Below are positions 5,817-8,248 of a stretch of DNA of 8,248 nucleotides, piece by piece. The translations under genes and the position numbers were made by a program. Within the stretch, counting starts at the first letter, position 1. The number at the start of each line of letters is the position of its first letter. The notes under the pieces were generated by a model. The model was not told the DNA's origin and ran no database searches. It saw nothing but the letters and a program-made list of their open reading frames with translations. The DNA is from an uncultured Bacilli bacterium (GTDB taxonomy: Bacteria; Bacillota_I; Bacilli_A; RF39; UBA660): positions 1-8,248 of the forward strand of contig CALVKC010000048.1 in the NCBI GenBank assembly GCA_944332505.1, written 5' to 3'.

Positions 5817-5842
5817 AAATCCTGTACTTTTTAAAAATATCT

Positions 5843-5851
5843 TGATAAAAT
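5843..5851 (+). promoter_or_regulatory. Extended -10 promoter element for the ABC exporter operon
   Basis: TGATAAAAT (5843-5851) is an extended -10 box. It lies within a 12-nt string (5842-5853) identical to the one at the promoter of the 3105 gene (3075-3086). No good -35 box is present 17 nt upstream (5823-5828 is a poor match). Transcription would start near 5858, so the ATG at 5859 would have no leader, supporting the ATG at 5877 as the real start. Confidence 0.5.
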
Positions 5852-5876
5852 AATAAAAATGAGGAGTGTAAAATTT

Positions 5877-6854
5877 ATGGCTATAATTGAAGTAAAAGGG
5901 TTATCTAAGAATTTTAAAGTTAAGATGAAAGAAAAGGGTTTAAAAGGAAGTATTAAATCTATTTTTAAACCAAAATATAAAATTGTAAAGGCCGTTAGGA
6001 ACATTAGTTTTGATGTTGAAAAAGGGGAAATTATTGCTTTTATTGGTCCGAATGGTGCGGGAAAAAGTACAACAATTAAAATGATGACTAGTATTTTGTA
6101 TCCTGATAAAGGAACAATTAAAGTAATGGGTTATGATCCAATTAAGGATCGTAAGAAATTATCATATGAAATTGGTACTGTTTTTGGTCAAAAAGAACAG
6201 TTGTGGACACATTTAACCCCATATGACAATTTTAAATTTTTTGGTGCTATTTATGATTTACCAGATTCAGTAATCGAGAAAAAAATAGAAGAATTGAATA
6301 TGTTATTTGAATTAGAAGAGTTTATTAATACTCCAGTTAGGAATTTATCTTTAGGTCAAAGAATTAGATGTGAAATAGCTGCAGCTTTAATTCATGAGCC
6401 AAAAATACTCTTTTTAGATGAACCTACAATTGGATTAGATCCTGTTGTTAAAGAAAATATTAGAACTTTTATTAAAAGAATGAATAAAGAATTTAAAACT
6501 ACAATTTTTTTAACTAGTCATGATATTGGTGATATTGAAAAGTTATGTAAAAGAGTTATTATTATTAACAATGGTCAAATAGTTTTGGATGATACTATGG
6601 ATAATTTAAAATATAATTATTTAAATAAAAAAATAGTTGAAGCTAAAATGAAAGAAAGAATTAATTTAGATGATGAAGATGGCATAAATATTTTAAAGGA
6701 TAAAGGATATAATTTAAAAATAGAAGTTGATACAACCAAAAGAAGTGTAGCAGATGCTCTTAAATTACTTAATCCAGATAATATAATAGATATAAACATA
6801 TCTAATATACCTCTTGAAGATATTATAAGTAATATTTATAAAAATAAGGATTGA
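5877..6854 (+). CDS. ABC exporter ATP-binding protein (ABC-2 type, COG4586-like)
   Basis: A protein of 325 residues that powers an exporter formed with the two downstream permeases at the cytoplasmic membrane. It carries Walker A GPNGAGKST (57-65), the Q-loop glutamine Q105, signature LSLGQ (157-161), Walker B ILFLDEP (177-183) with catalytic E182, the D-loop GLD (186-188) and switch histidine H215. The insertion between the first strand and RNISFDV (about 15-40, basic, GLKGSIKSIFKPKYK) and the FGQKEQLW block mark the COG4586 group rather than the NatA or CcmA groups. About 90 residues after the ATPase core form a C-terminal domain. I chose the ATG at 5877, with GAGGAG (5861-5866) 10 nt upstream; the in-frame ATG at 5859 has no ribosome binding site. 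It stops 2 bp before the first permease. Some relatives are annotated as viologen exporters, but the substrate cannot be read from sequence. Confidence 0.9.
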   Translation: MAIIEVKGLSKNFKVKMKEKGLKGSIKSIFKPKYKIVKAVRNISFDVEKGEIIAFIGPNGAGKSTTIKMMTSILYPDKGTIKVMGYDPIKDRKKLSYEIGTVFGQKEQLWTHLTPYDNFKFFGAIYDLPDSVIEKKIEELNMLFELEEFINTPVRNLSLGQRIRCEIAAALIHEPKILFLDEPTIGLDPVVKENIRTFIKRMNKEFKTTIFLTSHDIGDIEKLCKRVIIINNGQIVLDDTMDNLKYNYLNKKIVEAKMKERINLDDEDGINILKDKGYNLKIEVDTTKRSVADALKLLNPDNIIDINISNIPLEDIISNIYKNKD

Positions 6855-6856
6855 TT

Positions 6857-7648
6857 ATGAGAAAATATGCTTTTATAATAAAAACTCAAGCGATGAGTAA
6901 TTTGCAATATGTATTTAATTTAATATTTAATTATATAAGTTATTTTATAATCTTGTTTATATTCTTTAATATTTGGCAATATATTTATAGTGATTCAACA
7001 AATTTAATAAACGGATATAATCTTAATCAAATGACTTGGTATGTAGTTATTACAGAAATAATATGGATGACTCTTAATGGTAGAAAGTTTTGTATTCAAA
7101 TTAGTAATGATGTAAAGAGTGGCAATATAACATACAACATTAATAAGCCATATAACTATATTGGTTATGTATTATCTACTCATTTAGGAGATATTTTAAT
7201 AAGAATTGGTATATATAGTATTTTAGGAGTTCTTACGGGATTTTTATTTTTAGGTAGATTCCCGGATTTAAATATATTTAGTGTAATAATTGTTATTATT
7301 ACGATATTTTTAGCATTAATAATAAGTACCTTATTGATTACATTTATAGGATTGTTTTCTTTCTTTATAGAAGATTCTGGACCATTTTATTGGGTTTATA
7401 GTAAATTAATATTAGTGTTTGGTACTATGTTTCCTATAGAGTTTTTTCCAAGCATTATTCAAAAAATATTGAATTTTAGTCCCGTTTATGTGGTTAGTTA
7501 TGGTCCTGCTAAATTATTTGTGGATTTTTCTTGGAATAATGCCATAAGTATTATAATTGCTCAATTAATTTATTTAGCTATAGCATATTTAATGTGCTAT
7601 CTACTTTATAAGAAAGGAGTGAAAAAAATAAATGTTAACGGCGGCTAA
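6857..7648 (+). CDS. ABC-2 type exporter permease, first subunit (ABC2_membrane_6 / COG4587-like)
   Basis: A protein of 263 residues from the ATG at 6857, with TAAGGA (6845-6850) 6 nt upstream, inside the end of the ATPase gene. A TTG at 6851 is in frame but less likely. About six hydrophobic segments are visible, near residues 18-40, 60-75, 108-133, 141-172, 183-200 and 228-251. The cytoplasmic loop SGNITYNINKPYNY (88-101) matches the family pattern where GxIxYxLxxPxN-type sequence follows the second segment. No signal peptide is expected or seen. It would pair with the second permease to form the membrane channel driven by the upstream ATPase. Its 3' end contains the ribosome binding site and start of the next gene and overlaps it by 17 nt, consistent with coupled translation of the two permeases. 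Confidence 0.85.
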   Translation: MRKYAFIIKTQAMSNLQYVFNLIFNYISYFIILFIFFNIWQYIYSDSTNLINGYNLNQMTWYVVITEIIWMTLNGRKFCIQISNDVKSGNITYNINKPYNYIGYVLSTHLGDILIRIGIYSILGVLTGFLFLGRFPDLNIFSVIIVIITIFLALIISTLLITFIGLFSFFIEDSGPFYWVYSKLILVFGTMFPIEFFPSIIQKILNFSPVYVVSYGPAKLFVDFSWNNAISIIIAQLIYLAIAYLMCYLLYKKGVKKINVNGG

Positions 7649-8248
7649 AAATCAATTAAAAGTAACAAAATTATCCATAAAATATGCGGTAATGCGAGAA
7701 ATGCTAAATAAAACGACATTTGTTTCTAATATAATTTTCATGATATTAAATAATGCTTGTATGATTATTCAATGGATTGTTTTGTTTTCTTTAAAAGATA
7801 ATGTTGGTGGATATACATTTCAACAAATCTTACTCCTTTGGGGTATGTCTTCAGGAGTTTATGGTGTTGCTCATTTCTTCTTTGATAAAGCCTTTAGTTT
7901 AGCTAACACCATTAATAGTGGAAAATTAGATGCATATATAGTTCAACCTAAAAATGTTTTGCTATCCGCTATAACATCGAATGTAAGTATTTCAGCTATT
8001 GGAGATATAATTTTTGCTTTTGTTATGTACTTTATCTATGGTTTTAGTTTAGATACATTTATATTATTTATAATATTTTTAATAACTGGTGGTTTAATAC
8101 TTGTGGCAATTTCAGTTATATTTAATAGTTTAAGTTTTTGGTTTAATAATACTGATATGGTAGCAGATACCGTAAATAGTTTAATGGTTAATTTTGCAAC
8201 TTATCCCGATGGCATATTCAAAGGTATTACAAAAATAATATTGTTTAC
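7632..8248 (+). CDS. ABC-2 type exporter permease, second subunit (COG3694-like), 3' end missing
   Basis: The frame is open from the ATG at 7632 to the window edge (205 codons plus 2 bases), so the C-terminus is missing. It begins inside the previous permease gene. The Shine-Dalgarno AAAGGAG (7613-7619) is strong but 12 nt from the ATG, longer than usual; no other in-frame start fits better. Hydrophobic segments occur near residues 31-53, 65-82, 112-135 and 139-170. Family features are the loop NSGKLDAYIVQPKN (95-108), the counterpart of the RxGxLDxxLxxPxN block, and ATYPDGIFKG (190-199), matching the conserved YPxxIF of COG3694 permeases. It should be the heterodimer partner of the upstream permease. 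Confidence 0.85.
   Translation, partial: MLTAAKNQLKVTKLSIKYAVMREMLNKTTFVSNIIFMILNNACMIIQWIVLFSLKDNVGGYTFQQILLLWGMSSGVYGVAHFFFDKAFSLANTINSGKLDAYIVQPKNVLLSAITSNVSISAIGDIIFAFVMYFIYGFSLDTFILFIIFLITGGLILVAISVIFNSLSFWFNNTDMVADTVNSLMVNFATYPDGIFKGITKIILF

Noticed and set aside
5783..5818. Tiny hydrophobic open frame (11 codons) between the peptidase and the ABC operon, possible leader peptide
   Set aside because: There is no ribosome binding site before its ATG, and it overlaps the probable terminator hairpins; such short frames are expected by chance.
5795..5832. Two mutually exclusive hairpins that could be read as an attenuator or riboswitch before the ABC operon
   Set aside because: The predicted operon transcript starts near 5858, downstream of both hairpins, and no conserved riboswitch core is visible.
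6617..6799. Open frame of 60 codons on the minus strand, hydrophobic product, inside the ATP-binding gene
   Set aside because: It is antisense to the conserved reading frame of the ABC ATPase C-terminal domain; the apparent hydrophobicity follows from the complementary codons.
6846..6860. Possible reading of TGA as tryptophan, as in Mycoplasma, which would fuse the ATPase to downstream sequence
   Set aside because: The TGA at 6852-6854 follows a complete ATPase, the next ATG has its own Shine-Dalgarno site, the frame beyond meets another TGA at once, and tryptophans in conserved positions use TGG.

Overview
The window is strongly A+T-rich (about three quarters A+T by eye) and its genes use A/T-ending codons. 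TGA acts as a stop: the ATP-binding gene ends in TGA 2 bp before a permease start that has its own Shine-Dalgarno (SD) site, and tryptophan is read from TGG. Shine-Dalgarno sites are AGGAG-like, promoters are TTGACA/TAAAAT-like with 17-nt spacers, and there are several short AT-rich hairpin terminators. Together with the gene content (RmuC, RNase R, a PduL-type phosphotransacylase, a three-gene ABC-2 exporter), this suggests a low-GC Bacillota, possibly one of the gut Bacilli related to the Mollicutes but using the standard bacterial code. That placement is inference.

Layout. Bases 1-951 hold the 3' part of an rmuC-like gene on the plus strand. It converges on an rnr-like gene (3001 down to 953, minus strand); the two stop codons are 1 bp apart and lie inside one symmetrical hairpin that can act as a terminator for both. 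A compact divergent promoter region (3002-3104) drives rnr one way and a plus-strand gene (3105-3710) the other. That gene encodes a histidine-phosphatase-fold protein whose catalytic RHG motif has become SNN. An unrecognised, mostly helical protein follows (3754-4470), then a short cytosolic PduL (4520-5083) and a small zinc metallopeptidase of the HExxH/E (gluzincin) type (5114-5758). From 5877 to the window end there is a tightly packed ABC exporter operon: one ATPase, one complete permease and one permease cut by the window edge.

How the parts relate. The exporter genes clearly form one unit (2-bp gap, then a 17-bp overlap). The genes from 3105 to 5758 share a strand but are divided by terminators and internal promoters, so they look like short independent units rather than a single pathway. 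RmuC and RNase R are nucleic-acid housekeeping proteins, PduL belongs to acyl-CoA/acyl-phosphate metabolism, and the others have no assigned substrate.

I found no CRISPR array, tRNA, rRNA, insertion sequence or phage gene, and no defence system I can name. The points most worth a second look are the apparent pseudo-phosphatase, the orphan helical protein beside it, the nested promoter/terminator/SD arrangement between those two genes, and substitutions at conserved positions of the RNase R catalytic domain. No stretch longer than about 120 bp lacks a gene.
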